The notes under the pieces are model-generated. The model was not told where the DNA came from. It did not search any database and saw nothing but the letters and a program-made list of their open reading frames with translations. From Thermodesulfovibrionales bacterium (GTDB lineage Bacteria; Nitrospirota; Thermodesulfovibrionia; Thermodesulfovibrionales; Dissulfurispiraceae): DNA of 64,000 nt. The stretch is from contig JAGUWD010000020.1 of assembly GCA_020062545.1 (NCBI GenBank), forward strand, positions 62,001-126,000. The letters are read 5' to 3'. How positions within the stretch are numbered: position 1 is the first letter of the stretch; every line of letters starts with the position of its first letter. This document shows, in pieces, positions 28,604 to 38,758 of the stretch. A program made the translations under genes and the position numbers.

Positions 28604-29338
28604 TTATACTTTTGCTATCTCAGAAACAACCCTCTGCGAAAGGTCATCAAAGTTTTTAATGACCTTCTGGGCTGTTTCGTACTGTCTTAATGCAGTTATT
28701 ATGCCGACCATCTCCTGTATTGGATTAACATTAGACATCTCAATACTGCCCTGCAGTATCTCGCCCTTGGGAGCACCCATTTCATTCCCTGAAAATAATG
28801 ATCCTCCAACATGCTGTATATTATTGAGATTTACAAGCTTAATCTTGCTCAAGACATTGCCGTTTACATAAATGTTCCCGTCAGGAGTTACATTTATCTT
28901 TTCAGCACTTATATTTTCTCCCTCGATCCTGATAGGTTTATTTGTAGTATCAAGCACTCTCTGTCCACTTCCGGTAACCAGGAATCCATCCTTATTCATG
29001 TTGAAAGAGCCGTTTCTGGTGTAATAGGTCTTGCCTTTGCTTTCGACTGCAAAGAAGCCATCTCCATTTACAGCAAGGTCAAGGGGGTTTCCTGTTGTTT
29101 TTATGTTTCCTTCAGACGTATCAATATGGTACTTCCCGAAATAAGTCATTGCCCTTGCATCCGGATAAATCGAGTCCTGTCTTTGAGAAGTGCCTTCCAG
29201 CAATGGATAAAGGCGTGAGGAGAATGAAGTCTTCTTGTACCCTGCGGTGCTGGCATTCGCCAAATTATTGGCGACACTGTCCAGTTCTTGACTTCTCAGC
29301 ACCGCCCCTGTCATTGCAATGTATGTGCCTTTGTACAT
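28604..29338 (-). CDS. flgF: Flagellar rod protein FlgF
   Basis: [47 protein letters not shown]; FlgG paralogue upstream of flgG. Confidence 0.9.
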   Translation of the reverse strand: MYKGTYIAMTGAVLRSQELDSVANNLANASTAGYKKTSFSSRLYPLLEGTSQRQDSIYPDARAMTYFGKYHIDTSEGNIKTTGNPLDLAVNGDGFFAVESKGKTYYTRNGSFNMNKDGFLVTGSGQRVLDTTNKPIRIEGENISAEKINVTPDGNIYVNGNVLSKIKLVNLNNIQHVGGSLFSGNEMGAPKGEILQGSIEMSNVNPIQEMVGIITALRQYETAQKVIKNFDDLSQRVVSEIAKV

Positions 29339-29388
29339 ATTATCCTTTTTGGCAGCCTTCCCTGTTTTTAGACTTGATTAAGATATTA

Positions 29389-29403
29389 GCAATATTGATG
29401 CCA
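29389..29403 (-). promoter_or_regulatory. Candidate sigma-54 promoter upstream of flgF
   Basis: minus strand TGGCATCAATATTGC followed by T; matches TGGCAY-R-N4-TTGCW apart from C at the R position; GG-GC spacing correct; ~51 nt from flgF ATG. Confidence 0.7.
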
Positions 29404-29485
29404 AGACAGCGTCAAGCGCACAACGATAAATGTTCGACACAACTGTTAATACATAATCCATAACAAAACCTTCTGATATATGGAT

Positions 29486-29640
29486 AGCAGGTGTGCCGAA
29501 AAGCCTTAAATAGCGATACCTTAGCGCCGAACCCTCCCGCTGTTTAAGGGCAACTTCAGGAGCACCTTTTGCATTTAGCAGAAAAACAGGCAGAAAAATA
29601 ATCTCATCGCATTGATAAAGGCTTTGAAGCTGTGCCTGCT
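29486..29640. repeat. Intergenic inverted-repeat element, divergent family copy C
   Basis: AGCAGGtgtgcCgaAAAGCCTT pairs with AAAGGCTTTgaaGCTGTGCCTGCT; interior differs from other copies. Confidence 0.6.
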
Positions 29641-29706
29641 TTTCTTTCAATAGTGTTTCTTTACGGATTATAGACTGGTAGGAAATTTTTTCCTGTGGTA
29701 GGAAAA

Positions 29707-29889
29707 TTATACCTCTATGTCGATGCCTTCTTTCTTTTGTTCTCTGGGTTCTTCAGAAGGCTTCTTTTCTTCTTTGACAATCTTTTTTATCTTGCGGGTA
29801 ATGCGGGTTTTGGGAAAGACATGGGCATGTCCTATGCTACGTATACCAGCAATACTATAAGGCTCTCTTATGCCTTCATCTCTTGCCAT
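29707..29889 (-). CDS. Small basic/acidic hypothetical protein upstream of flgF
   Basis: 60 aa ORF with purine-rich AAAAAGG before ATG; no family recognised. Confidence 0.4.
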   Translation of the reverse strand: MARDEGIREPYSIAGIRSIGHAHVFPKTRITRKIKKIVKEEKKPSEEPREQKKEGIDIEV

Positions 29890-30004
29890 CTTGCCTTTTT
29901 ATCGGGCAAAAGTTCAGTTTCTTGAGTCTATCGGGTTCATTGAGTTTATCAAGTCTATTGAGTTTATTCAACACAACGAACACTATGAACTCAACAAACT
30001 GAAG

Positions 30005-30847
30005 TTACTCCAATAACTTAGCCTTTTGTTCGGTGTATGCCTTCTTTATTTTTTCCTGCAATTCATTGAATTTTTCCTCTGGCATACCGAGGCGCTCCAG
30101 TTCGATTTTCGAAACATCAACAGGTCGTCTCAAACCAATACCCATGTTCAGACAGACTGCATCCGCTATCCTGATGATCTCGCAGAATGTCTCAAAATTG
30201 CTGTCTTCAAAGGCAGGAAATGTTTCGGCATGATGATATTCTATGACAACCTCGAGATTTTTAGGCAGTTTCCATTTACGTGCGATAAGGCCGCCTACAT
30301 TGCAGTGGTTAAACCCGAGCATCTCGTCTTCGACTTCTATAAAAGGCAGTCCTTCTTCATAGATCTTCTCAATAACTGCAGAGTATTGCTCCGGCAGGCT
30401 GTTGTTAAGAACTGTTTTTCCAACATCATGGATCAGCCCTGCAACGAGAGCCTCTTCTGATTGAACCAGCTTTGTCTCCATGGCAATCATGGATGCTGCA
30501 ATGGACACGCCGAGACTGTGTTCCCATAGCCTTTGTTCGAATAGACCGAACTTCCTATGAATATCCTTCAATGATGCTGCAACAACAAGATTTTTCATGG
30601 TGTTAAAGCCAATAAGAATTATAGCCGTAGATATCGTGTCTATGCTCCTGCCGCGGCCGTAATATGGAGAATTGGCAATCCTGAGAAGTCTTGTGGAAAA
30701 TGACTGATCTCTGGAAATAATTTTCTCAAGCTCGTTTATGGACGAATAGTCGTTATTCATCAACTGCAAGACCTTCATTGCCACTGTAGGAAGGCTCGGA
30801 ATATCTACAGTCTCTAAAATAATCTTTTCTAAAATCTCTTCCTTCAT
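30005..30847 (-). CDS. HDOD domain signalling protein
   Basis: DIPSLPTVAMKVLQLMNNDYSSINELEKIISRDQSFSTRLLRIANSPYYG; GLIHDVGKTVL. Confidence 0.93.
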   Translation of the reverse strand: MKEEILEKIILETVDIPSLPTVAMKVLQLMNNDYSSINELEKIISRDQSFSTRLLRIANSPYYGRGRSIDTISTAIILIGFNTMKNLVVAASLKDIHRKFGLFEQRLWEHSLGVSIAASMIAMETKLVQSEEALVAGLIHDVGKTVLNNSLPEQYSAVIEKIYEEGLPFIEVEDEMLGFNHCNVGGLIARKWKLPKNLEVVIEYHHAETFPAFEDSNFETFCEIIRIADAVCLNMGIGLRRPVDVSKIELERLGMPEEKFNELQEKIKKAYTEQKAKLLE

Positions 30848-30865
30848 CTAAAGCACTCTCTTTTC

Positions 30866-30929
30866 TGTCATTGCGAGCAAAGCGAAGCAATCTCAAACAG
30901 AGAGATTCCTCGCTTCGTTCGGAATGACA
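30866..30929. repeat. Palindromic TCATTGCGAGC...GAATGACA intergenic element
   Basis: tgtcattgcgagcaaagcgaagcaatctcaaacagagagattcctcgcttcgttcggaatgaca. Confidence 0.88.
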
Positions 30930-30931
30930 AT

Positions 30932-31315
30932 TTAAGACATTTCCTTTTCGAGTTCCATGAGTGTATTCCTAAGCACTTCCAGTTTAAAGGGCTTGTTAAT
31001 AACCCTTACGCCCTCTTTTTTTATAAACTCATCAAGCCTTTCATTCAGCACAGCGCCGGTAATAATAATAAATCTCTTTGCAAGTTCGCTGTCCATCTCT
31101 TTGATCCTGTAATAGAGATTATCTCCCGTAGCCCACGGCATCATGTAGTCGCATAATACCGCCCAGTATTTATTGTTAAGCACCGCCTCCATGGATTCTT
31201 CACATGACAGAAACACGTCGGCCTCGTATCCAATATTATTTAGAAATATCCTGAGCAATTCGACCACATCAGGTTCATCATCAACCACAAGAATCTTCCT
31301 CATTTTATCTCCCAT
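30932..31315 (-). CDS. Response regulator (single REC domain)
   Basis: ILVVDDEPDVVELLRIFLNNIGYEADVF...AVLCDYMMPWATGD...VRVINKPF. Confidence 0.9.
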   Translation of the reverse strand: MGDKMRKILVVDDEPDVVELLRIFLNNIGYEADVFLSCEESMEAVLNNKYWAVLCDYMMPWATGDNLYYRIKEMDSELAKRFIIITGAVLNERLDEFIKKEGVRVINKPFKLEVLRNTLMELEKEMS

Positions 31316-32723
31316 GCCTCTTAAAATTGATTATAACAGATAATCCATTATTCGTCACAAAGTCAATATCCCCTCCGTAATTTCTTATCACGGAATAGGC
31401 TGTCGAGAGTCCCATTCCAAGGCGGCCGAACTCCTTTGTAGTGAAAAACGGTTCGATAAGCCTGCTGAGGAGTTCCCGTGGTACTCCGGCGCCGGTATCG
31501 CTGATTGTAATTATAACATTATCGTTATGTGCCCGGGATTTGACTGTCAATACCCTTTTATCGGTATCGCTCATGGCCTCTATGGCATTGGTTGCAATAT
31601 TATAAAAAGCCCTGATAATGTCTTCCCGCGCCATTATAGAGGGCTCCGATACATCAAACTCGGCTACTACAGACACCCCCCTGTTTTTGATCTCTTTCTG
31701 TAAAATGGAGAGGGTATTTTTCAGAGCCTCATTGATGGACACAGGATGAAGCGGCGCAGTGTCCACACCTGCAAAATCCATGAGTATCTTCATCACCTTA
31801 TTTATTCTCTCTGATGCTTCCTCAATCTTCCCGCATACATCCCTGAATTTTTCCTCATTCAAAAAACCCATGTGGGCTGCAACCTGTGTATAACCGCTTA
31901 TTATCGCAAGTGGATTGTTTATCTCGTGGGCAAGGCCTGATATAAGCCTTCCCACAGCAGCCATTTTTTCGGAGTCCTTAATCCTTTCCTGCATTTCTGC
32001 CACATCGGTGATGTCCCGGATATCCTCGATAACGAACTGTATATTGCCTTTCTTGTCCCTGAAAGGAGTATAGACTATGTTGTGGATATGCCTCCTCCCC
32101 TTTATCAGATGAACATGTGTTATGCCTCTTTGAATCCCATCCTTATAAACCTCTTCTAAATAACACACTTCTCCCATTTCATTGCAGGGTTTGCTATAGG
32201 AGTGAACTACCTCCCAGCATTTTTTTCCTATGACCTCGTCACGGCTCAGCCCTGTATCAATAAGAAACCTCTCATTGACCTCCACGATGGACTTGTTTGG
32301 AGATACGATAATCACATAATTTGATATGGAATCATAAAGTTGTTTGAAATAATTTTTGGCATCATCCAGCTCTTTTGTAAGCAGATTGATGTCTTTAGCC
32401 ATTCTGTTAAATGCATCATTCACCCTTTGAAAATCCTCTATATCCACATCAGGGACCCTGTAATCGAAATCTCCCTCGGAAAACCTCTCTGCCGCTGTCA
32501 CCAACTCCTTCAGTGGCTTTTCGGTCTTTGAGGCAAATATGTACGAGATAATAAAAGAGAAGACGATTAAAAGAAGTATAAATCCCATGAAAAACAGCTT
32601 TAGACCAAAAGGCTCCATCCCTTTCTCCTGCAGATAAACAGATATAATCGTGAACAGCATTACGGGGAGCACTGCAAGGGAAGATGATACAATAAATAGC
32701 CTTATAAATAGATTTCTCCTCAT
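31305..32723 (-). CDS. HAMP-PAS sensor histidine kinase
   Basis: GLAHEINNPLAIISGYTQ (H box); ISDTGAGVPRELLSRLIEPFFTTKEFGRLGMGLSTAYSVIRNYGGDI; start set at MRRNLF (4-bp overlap with the upstream gene). Confidence 0.92.
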   Translation of the reverse strand: MRRNLFIRLFIVSSSLAVLPVMLFTIISVYLQEKGMEPFGLKLFFMGFILLLIVFSFIISYIFASKTEKPLKELVTAAERFSEGDFDYRVPDVDIEDFQRVNDAFNRMAKDINLLTKELDDAKNYFKQLYDSISNYVIIVSPNKSIVEVNERFLIDTGLSRDEVIGKKCWEVVHSYSKPCNEMGEVCYLEEVYKDGIQRGITHVHLIKGRRHIHNIVYTPFRDKKGNIQFVIEDIRDITDVAEMQERIKDSEKMAAVGRLISGLAHEINNPLAIISGYTQVAAHMGFLNEEKFRDVCGKIEEASERINKVMKILMDFAGVDTAPLHPVSINEALKNTLSILQKEIKNRGVSVVAEFDVSEPSIMAREDIIRAFYNIATNAIEAMSDTDKRVLTVKSRAHNDNVIITISDTGAGVPRELLSRLIEPFFTTKEFGRLGMGLSTAYSVIRNYGGDIDFVTNNGLSVIINFKRHGR

Positions 32724-33331
32724 TCCCACCTCATGGAAAATCCCAGCATCAATATCAGAAAGCCCACCGGCCTGATAATATGCCCTGCCATCCACGGAAA
32801 CGATCTAACATCCGCAGGGAAGAACAAGAATACAGAACTTATTGCAACAAGGAAAAAGCCGACTGTTATAGCGCCAATATGCTTTTTCCTGTTCCTGATG
32901 TATTCAGACAGATATATTACAAACAAAAGAGATGATAAAAACGCCGTGGGCGTCCAGAGTGAAAACCTTGTCTTAAAGAAGTCTGCCATCATACTGCTTG
33001 ACAAAAACAGTACGGTCAACAGGACAAAAAATATCAAAGGGATGTATTTTTTTACCCTGCTTTCCTTTCTTACAAGTGGAGATGCAAGTATAGAAGCAAA
33101 GCCGATCAGATAACCCATAAGAGAGCCGTATAAAAGCCCCTGAACTTCTCCTAAGATATGGCCCATGATATGAATAATGCTGCTCACCGAAAGGATAAAG
33201 AAACCTTCTGCGGTCATAAAAGAGAGGCTGTCAGGCGTCTGTCTGTGCCTCTTTATCATTGCAATCGCAATTATAAAGCAGGCAATGCTGACAATGAGCT
33301 CTTCTAAGTTGTGGTAGAGATAACCTTTCAT
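32720..33331 (-). CDS. Integral membrane protein, unknown function, next to histidine kinase
   Basis: 203 aa with ~6 hydrophobic segments; ATGA overlap with kinase start. Confidence 0.75.
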   Translation of the reverse strand: MKGYLYHNLEELIVSIACFIIAIAMIKRHRQTPDSLSFMTAEGFFILSVSSIIHIMGHILGEVQGLLYGSLMGYLIGFASILASPLVRKESRVKKYIPLIFFVLLTVLFLSSSMMADFFKTRFSLWTPTAFLSSLLFVIYLSEYIRNRKKHIGAITVGFFLVAISSVFLFFPADVRSFPWMAGHIIRPVGFLILMLGFSMRWE

Positions 33332-33343
33332 AACATAATTATA

Positions 33344-34647
33344 TCAGCCCATGAATTGTTTTACAGCAACATACTCTTCGCCTGCCTTAAGCTGGGCATC
33401 GAGCCGCACATCATCGAGATGCCTGAAGTATGTGACTGCCAGATCCACAATACTTTTATCGAGGCTATTGTTTTTAGCCATATCCTCTATTATTTTTAAT
33501 GCTTCTTTTCCAGACATCCACTTCCTGTAAGGTCTGTCCTCTGTTATAGCAGTGAAGACATCAGCCACTGCCATAATCCTTGAACCAATAGGCAACTCAT
33601 TGCCTTTTATATGGAATGATGGAATGGATATCCATTCCCATCCATGCGCTCATGATGGAAAGATGCCCATGTGTTTATAATTTCAAGCCCTGATACTGCC
33701 TCAAGTATCCTGTAAGAGTGATAAACATGACTTTTCATGATATTGAACTCTTCAACAGAAAGATTAGCAGGCTTTTCGAGTATTTCTGTCGGAACAGCCA
33801 GTTTGCCGACGTCGTGGAGATAACCTGCAACCCTCATCATCTGACATTCCATGTCAGAAAAACCTGCCATTTGCGCCAACAGTGCTGCAACTTCACTGAC
33901 ACCCGCTGAATGGACTGCTGTAAAATGGCTTCTGTAATCTATGATGTGGCTGAAGAGTCGGCCAGTTTTTAAAAGTTCCTTAATATCAAGTTCTACATCA
34001 GGAAGTGCATTTCTGTCATATATTATCTGGTCGATCTCAGGAGATGCTGCATCGAGCCAGAAATACTCTTTTTGAGACAATTCTTCGAATGCTTTTACCA
34101 CATCAGGCATAAACATGCTACCTGCCTTTGTCTTAATCATATCTGAAATCTCCCTGCCCTGATTGAGTATATATTTCTGTCTGTCTATAAGCACCTCTAT
34201 TCTGTCTGCAAGATGTATGATATGAGAACCAACATGAACACTCTCTCCTTCGAAATATGCTCCCTTGCCATCTGCCCATGGCAGGTGATGAAATCGAATT
34301 ATCCTTGCAACATCAGAAAGCAAATCAAAGCCTGTATTTTTTAAAAGAAAGTATCCTCTCTCAGCATGAGACTGTGGATCCTTTATTTCGAAATCTAAAG
34401 TGGCAAGCCTATCTTTTAAAGAAAATGCACCAATATCATGCAGTGTTGATGCTAAAAATATATTTGCTATTTCATTATTCGGCATCCCATATTGCCTTGC
34501 TATCTCTCCGGCAATAATAGCAACGCGAATATGATGATTCATCATTACTGGATTAACAAAGTCCAGAGCCCTTGAAAATGAAAGTATGATATCAGAGAGC
34601 TTTATCCTGATATTTCCTATCATGATTCTATTGTGCCTCTGACTCAA
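33344..34647 (-). pseudogene. Tandem HD / HD-GYP domain protein disrupted by 8-bp tandem duplication
   Basis: ORFs 33607-34647 (ends HHERMDGNGYPFHHSI*) and 33344-33595 (LPIGSRIMAVADVFTAITEDRPYRKWM) are halves of one gene; duplicated ATGGAATG at 33611-33618 / 33619-33626; removing 8 bp gives 432 codons with GYPFHIKGNELPIGSRIMAVADVF. Confidence 0.92.
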
Positions 34648-36604
34648 GCCGCGTCAATATTGAAATTATTTCGTCAACCAGTTTTATCGACTCTGCTATA
34701 TATTTTTTCACTGATTCCCTGTCTCCTCTGCCAGCTGCCTCATATGCCTTAAGTCCAAGTTCGTGCAGCCTTCTATGCGAAGGCTCTACATCTGTAAATG
34801 CATCAAGGCTTCCAAAAAATTCCTTGCCTTCGCCATAATACCATTTGCCCATCCTCGACCTGTCTGCATGGAGTTCATCAATATTTATAGATATATCCTG
34901 TCCATCAATTAAATCCATAATCCTGTAAAGCCATAATACATAGTCAGACTTGGCTATCCCTATCTTTAATTTAGGGTCATAGAAACCATCAAGCAGCCTG
35001 AGAAATTCCTTTGCATTTACTCCAAATTTATTAAATGAAGATGTCATTTCTTTTACAGCCTTAGAACTTTCTTTTGCATCTTCTGCAATGCTTGCAAGGT
35101 TGGTGGAAATCTCTGTCACAGTAGCAGACTGCTCTTCTGTCGCGGTAACAATCTGGTGCACCATGTCGGCAACCCTCTGGAAACTGTTGTGTATTTCTGC
35201 AAAGGATTCGTCAAGGTGCCGGGCTATAGCAGCAGTAGCCTTTACTTTTTCCACAGCCACATCCATCATATCGGTTGCGCTTATAGTGCCATTATGGATG
35301 GAACTCAGGATATTATTGATGTCCGCCGTGGCGTTTGTAGTCCTCTGGGCAAGCTTTCTCACTTCATCTGCCACGACCGCAAATCCCCTTCCCTGCTCTC
35401 CTGCCCTTGCAGCCTCTATTGCAGCATTAAGTGCAAGAAGATTCGTCTGGTCTGCAATGTCCTTTATCATAATGACTATTTCATCTATCTTTTTTGAAAA
35501 TTCTGATAAATCCCTGACCTTATCAGATGCCATCTCTATCTGGCTGTTCACCCCGTCTATGGATGAGACAGTCTCATTGATCATCCCTTTGCCTTTAAGC
35601 GATACATTCATTGCATTCTCCGCTGCCTGCGATGCAATATTAATATTCCTTGCTATATCGCCGATTGTAGAAGACATCTCCTCTGTTGCGGTTGCGGCAG
35701 TGGTTGTGCGTTCAAGGTCTTTATCCACCCTCTGCGATACTTCCTTTCCATAAAGAGTAAGGCTTGCAGCATCTTTCAGAATATTTACAGTCTTATTTGC
35801 CACATCACGCATAACATAACGCATCTTCTTTATAATGTTGGTCACATCATTTGCCACACTGCCAAATTCGTCACCTGTTTTTGATTCGACCCTGACTGTT
35901 AGATCTCCGCTGGCAACCTTTTCTGCAGAATAGCTTATGTTATGCAGCACACCTATGACATACTTATTTATAAACCAGAATGACACTATAAAGGCTATAG
36001 AAAAAATGACTAATACAACAGCTATAACAGTTGTCACTGTTTTCTTTATCTCTCTGTTTATGGTCTCTATATCCTGAACAAATTGTTTTCTTGATAACTC
36101 TATTATCTCATTGGCAATACCCATAAACGCCTTAGACCGTTCTGCCTGAACTGTTCCGAGAATATTCATTGCTTCGCCAACCCTTCCGGACTTCACAAGG
36201 GGGATCAGTTCTTTAAATATTGACTCTTTGAAGGGAACCCATGTCTTCTCTATCTCGACTATCTTTTCTTTGTATAGTCCTTGCCTCAGTTTTGATATGT
36301 TTTCATCGCTCTTTTCTGAATACATGGCAATAACGCCTTCCTGGTTTTCCCACACATCAGGTTCCTTTGCTATTGCCATCCTCAAAAACGCAGCCCTGAT
36401 TCCATTGATGTCTGCCTTAAGCTGAGTAATTAACTGAATATCATTGCTCATGGCATTCATATGATCATACTTTGACTTAACAGCAAAAAAGTTTATTCCT
36501 ATGAAGCCTATTATACCGAGTATCAAAAGGCTCATGAAGATATAGCCCATCAACACCTTTTTCTTCAGGCTGATGGAGAGCATAGTTTCAATCAGTCTCT
36601 TCAT
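34628..36604 (-). CDS. Methyl-accepting chemotaxis protein with C-terminal CZB-like domain
   Basis: [43 protein letters not shown]-term [11 protein letters not shown]...[11 protein letters not shown]. Confidence 0.93.
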   Translation of the reverse strand: MKRLIETMLSISLKKKVLMGYIFMSLLILGIIGFIGINFFAVKSKYDHMNAMSNDIQLITQLKADINGIRAAFLRMAIAKEPDVWENQEGVIAMYSEKSDENISKLRQGLYKEKIVEIEKTWVPFKESIFKELIPLVKSGRVGEAMNILGTVQAERSKAFMGIANEIIELSRKQFVQDIETINREIKKTVTTVIAVVLVIFSIAFIVSFWFINKYVIGVLHNISYSAEKVASGDLTVRVESKTGDEFGSVANDVTNIIKKMRYVMRDVANKTVNILKDAASLTLYGKEVSQRVDKDLERTTTAATATEEMSSTIGDIARNINIASQAAENAMNVSLKGKGMINETVSSIDGVNSQIEMASDKVRDLSEFSKKIDEIVIMIKDIADQTNLLALNAAIEAARAGEQGRGFAVVADEVRKLAQRTTNATADINNILSSIHNGTISATDMMDVAVEKVKATAAIARHLDESFAEIHNSFQRVADMVHQIVTATEEQSATVTEISTNLASIAEDAKESSKAVKEMTSSFNKFGVNAKEFLRLLDGFYDPKLKIGIAKSDYVLWLYRIMDLIDGQDISINIDELHADRSRMGKWYYGEGKEFFGSLDAFTDVEPSHRRLHELGLKAYEAAGRGDRESVKKYIAESIKLVDEIISILTRLESEAQ

Positions 36605-36656
36605 CGATTATCCTCCAAATTTATTTTTAACCAAAATTGCGAAAGAATCACCTAAC

Positions 36657-36828
36657 ATATGGCAGCAGGTGTGCTGAAAAGACTTTGCACCTCGCAGTAT
36701 TGTAAAACATCAATCTTGAATCCGTCACCTATTACATTGCTCACCATTTAGCTGAATTGTTAGTAGTTTTCTGGTATGCATAAAGAAAAACGCTTTGTAA
36801 AGTCTTTGATTCACACCTGCTGCCATAT
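36657..36828. repeat. Intergenic inverted-repeat element, family copy D
   Basis: perfect 17-bp arm ATATGGCAGCAGGTGTG / CACACCTGCTGCCATAT, then AAAGACTTTgCA / TGTAAAGTCTTT. Confidence 0.88.
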
Positions 36829-36834
36829 CAGAGG

Positions 36835-37722
36835 TTAAAATTTAACCATCTTGTTTATCTCTACATTAACCTTTGCAACTGTAGAAAATACCTTATGCGC
36901 CTCTTCAAGTGTGGATACAACAAGAGAAACCCTCTTTGTAACATCTGTCAATACCTGGCTCTGCTCCTCAATAGCTGATGAAAGATTATTAACAGAATCT
37001 CCGACCCTGTCGGAAAGCACCTTTGTATTTTTAAATGTCGACCTTATGGATTTTATGTCATGCTCAAATGCAATGATGATCTCTGAAATCTTATCCACCT
37101 CTCCAACTGCAGCGATAACCTTATCTTTCAAATCTTCCAGTATATTTGCAATATCTTTTGTGAGCTTTTCTGTCTTTTGCGCAAGTTTTCTTACCTCATC
37201 TGCCACAACAGCGAATCCTCTGCCTTTGTCCCCAACCCTTGCTGCCTCTATTGCAGCATTAAGCGCAAGGAGATTCGTCTGATCTGCTATGTCAGAAATG
37301 GATACGACTATATTGCCTATATTTTCTGTAGCAGCGCCTAAATTCTGGATATTATTGACAACCTCTGTAACCTTCTCCTGCTGTCTCGATATATCCTCAA
37401 CCCTTTTTGCGAGTTCCACATCCAGCGTATCGTTCTGCCTGACCATATCCTGCACCTGTGTATTAATGGACGATACATTGCCGGACATATCCCTGATAGT
37501 AGCATCTATTTCCTCTATGGCTGTGGCAACGGATGTGGTCTCGTCTTTTATCCTGCCAAAATTACTATCGATTAAATCCATGGTGTTAGTAATAGTAGAG
37601 CCTAAAAGGGTGGATTTAATAAGCCCTGTTGAAATTTTCTGTATTGCCGGCAGAAGATTATCGTGTGCTACAATTTGCTGTTTGTTCTTAAAAAGTCTCA
37701 ATGCCATTATTCCCTCCGTCAC
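36835..37722 (-). CDS. Soluble (no TM) methyl-accepting chemotaxis protein
   Basis: [54 protein letters not shown]; no hydrophobic TM segment. Confidence 0.92.
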   Translation of the reverse strand: MTEGIMALRLFKNKQQIVAHDNLLPAIQKISTGLIKSTLLGSTITNTMDLIDSNFGRIKDETTSVATAIEEIDATIRDMSGNVSSINTQVQDMVRQNDTLDVELAKRVEDISRQQEKVTEVVNNIQNLGAATENIGNIVVSISDIADQTNLLALNAAIEAARVGDKGRGFAVVADEVRKLAQKTEKLTKDIANILEDLKDKVIAAVGEVDKISEIIIAFEHDIKSIRSTFKNTKVLSDRVGDSVNNLSSAIEEQSQVLTDVTKRVSLVVSTLEEAHKVFSTVAKVNVEINKMVKF

Positions 37723-37773
37723 TCCATTACCAGTAATTTAACCTTACAGTTGCATAAAATCACAGGTTTACAG

Positions 37774-37936
37774 AAGGACTAACATGCGTAAAAGACTTTG
37801 CCTGCGACACCTTGTGAGATTTTGATACCACCCCGTTGTATTCAGCATTAGATTCAACTCTATGTTAAAACATTTATACTCTGCATGAATACGGTTTTCT
37901 GTCGCTTGTAAAGGGCTTTGAAGCATGTTAGTCCTT
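37774..37936. repeat. Intergenic inverted-repeat element, family copy E
   Basis: AAGGACTAACATGCgTaAAAGaC... pairs with ...gCTTTgaaGCATGTTAGTCCTT; inner GCGACA/TGTCGC. Confidence 0.82.
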
Positions 37937-37957
37937 GCTGTCAATGCAACATTAAGG

Positions 37958-38749
37958 TTAATATATCTCATTTATAATGTCCGCACCACACTTGAGTCCC
38001 GAGAACCAATCCCAGAATCTTTTCACATGCTCCTTTTTAAAAATAGCTCCATGCTGTGGAGCAATCATCTCTATATCATATTTCGATATTCTATCCACAT
38101 ACTTTCTGCACACAGAATTGGATGCCATGTATCTTTTATGGAAACCTTCCATAAGCTTCACATGGGAACCAAAGTCCCTGACAAAGGGGTATCTCTCTCC
38201 CTTCTGGAATATTGCTGCACCGAGGTCTCCTGTGAAAAGTATCTTTGACTTGGGATCATAAACATGGAAGTTGGCAACAGAGTGGAGAAAATGGGCAGGA
38301 ATCAGTTCAAGGGAATCGCCCGATGAAAGCTGAATCCTTCCGCCATTGTCTTCTACCGGAACTATTCTGGTCATGTCGAACATTCCATAATGGGGAAGGA
38401 ACCTTACCCACCATTTGGAGAGATGTATCTTTGCAGGGGTCACGCTGAGCCAGAGGGCTATTCCTGAAGAAACATCAGGGTCCTGATGGGAAAAAAATAT
38501 GTGCTGAATCCTGCTTAAATCAATATACCTCGATGTGTTTGCAACAACACGGGGAAAAACATGAATTCCGCCGGGATCAAGCAGTATGCCCGTGCCTTTA
38601 TTTTCTATAAGGTACTGGTTTACCTGAACCAGTCCTTCTTCCTCATGCTCCTCCCATCCAAGCCACACAAACCTGTGAGTTCCGTCATCATAAAGCACTT
38701 TACCCTTTACAATATCCACATCATTTCCAGTATTCGCAGCCGTTGCCAT
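37958..38749 (-). CDS. MBL-fold oxygen-binding di-iron protein (ODP/flavodiiron-like)
   Basis: NQYLIENKGTGILLDPGG, IFFSHQDPDVSSGIALWL, PAHFLHSVANFHVYDPKSKILFTGDLGAAIF, IAPQHGAIF. Confidence 0.88.
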   Translation of the reverse strand: MATAANTGNDVDIVKGKVLYDDGTHRFVWLGWEEHEEEGLVQVNQYLIENKGTGILLDPGGIHVFPRVVANTSRYIDLSRIQHIFFSHQDPDVSSGIALWLSVTPAKIHLSKWWVRFLPHYGMFDMTRIVPVEDNGGRIQLSSGDSLELIPAHFLHSVANFHVYDPKSKILFTGDLGAAIFQKGERYPFVRDFGSHVKLMEGFHKRYMASNSVCRKYVDRISKYDIEMIAPQHGAIFKKEHVKRFWDWFSGLKCGADIINEIY

Positions 38750-38758
38750 AAAAACCTC

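Noticed and set aside
29378-29650. 90-aa minus-strand ORF
   Set aside because: Overlaps hairpin element C and the flgF sigma-54 promoter; composition not protein-like.
29895-29925. Possible sigma-28 promoter CCCGATAA upstream of the 60-aa ORF
   Set aside because: -35 match is poor (about 4 of 8) and the -10 is only ~13 nt from the start codon.
37768-37971. 67-aa minus-strand ORF
   Set aside because: Coincides with hairpin element E and starts inside the ODP gene end.
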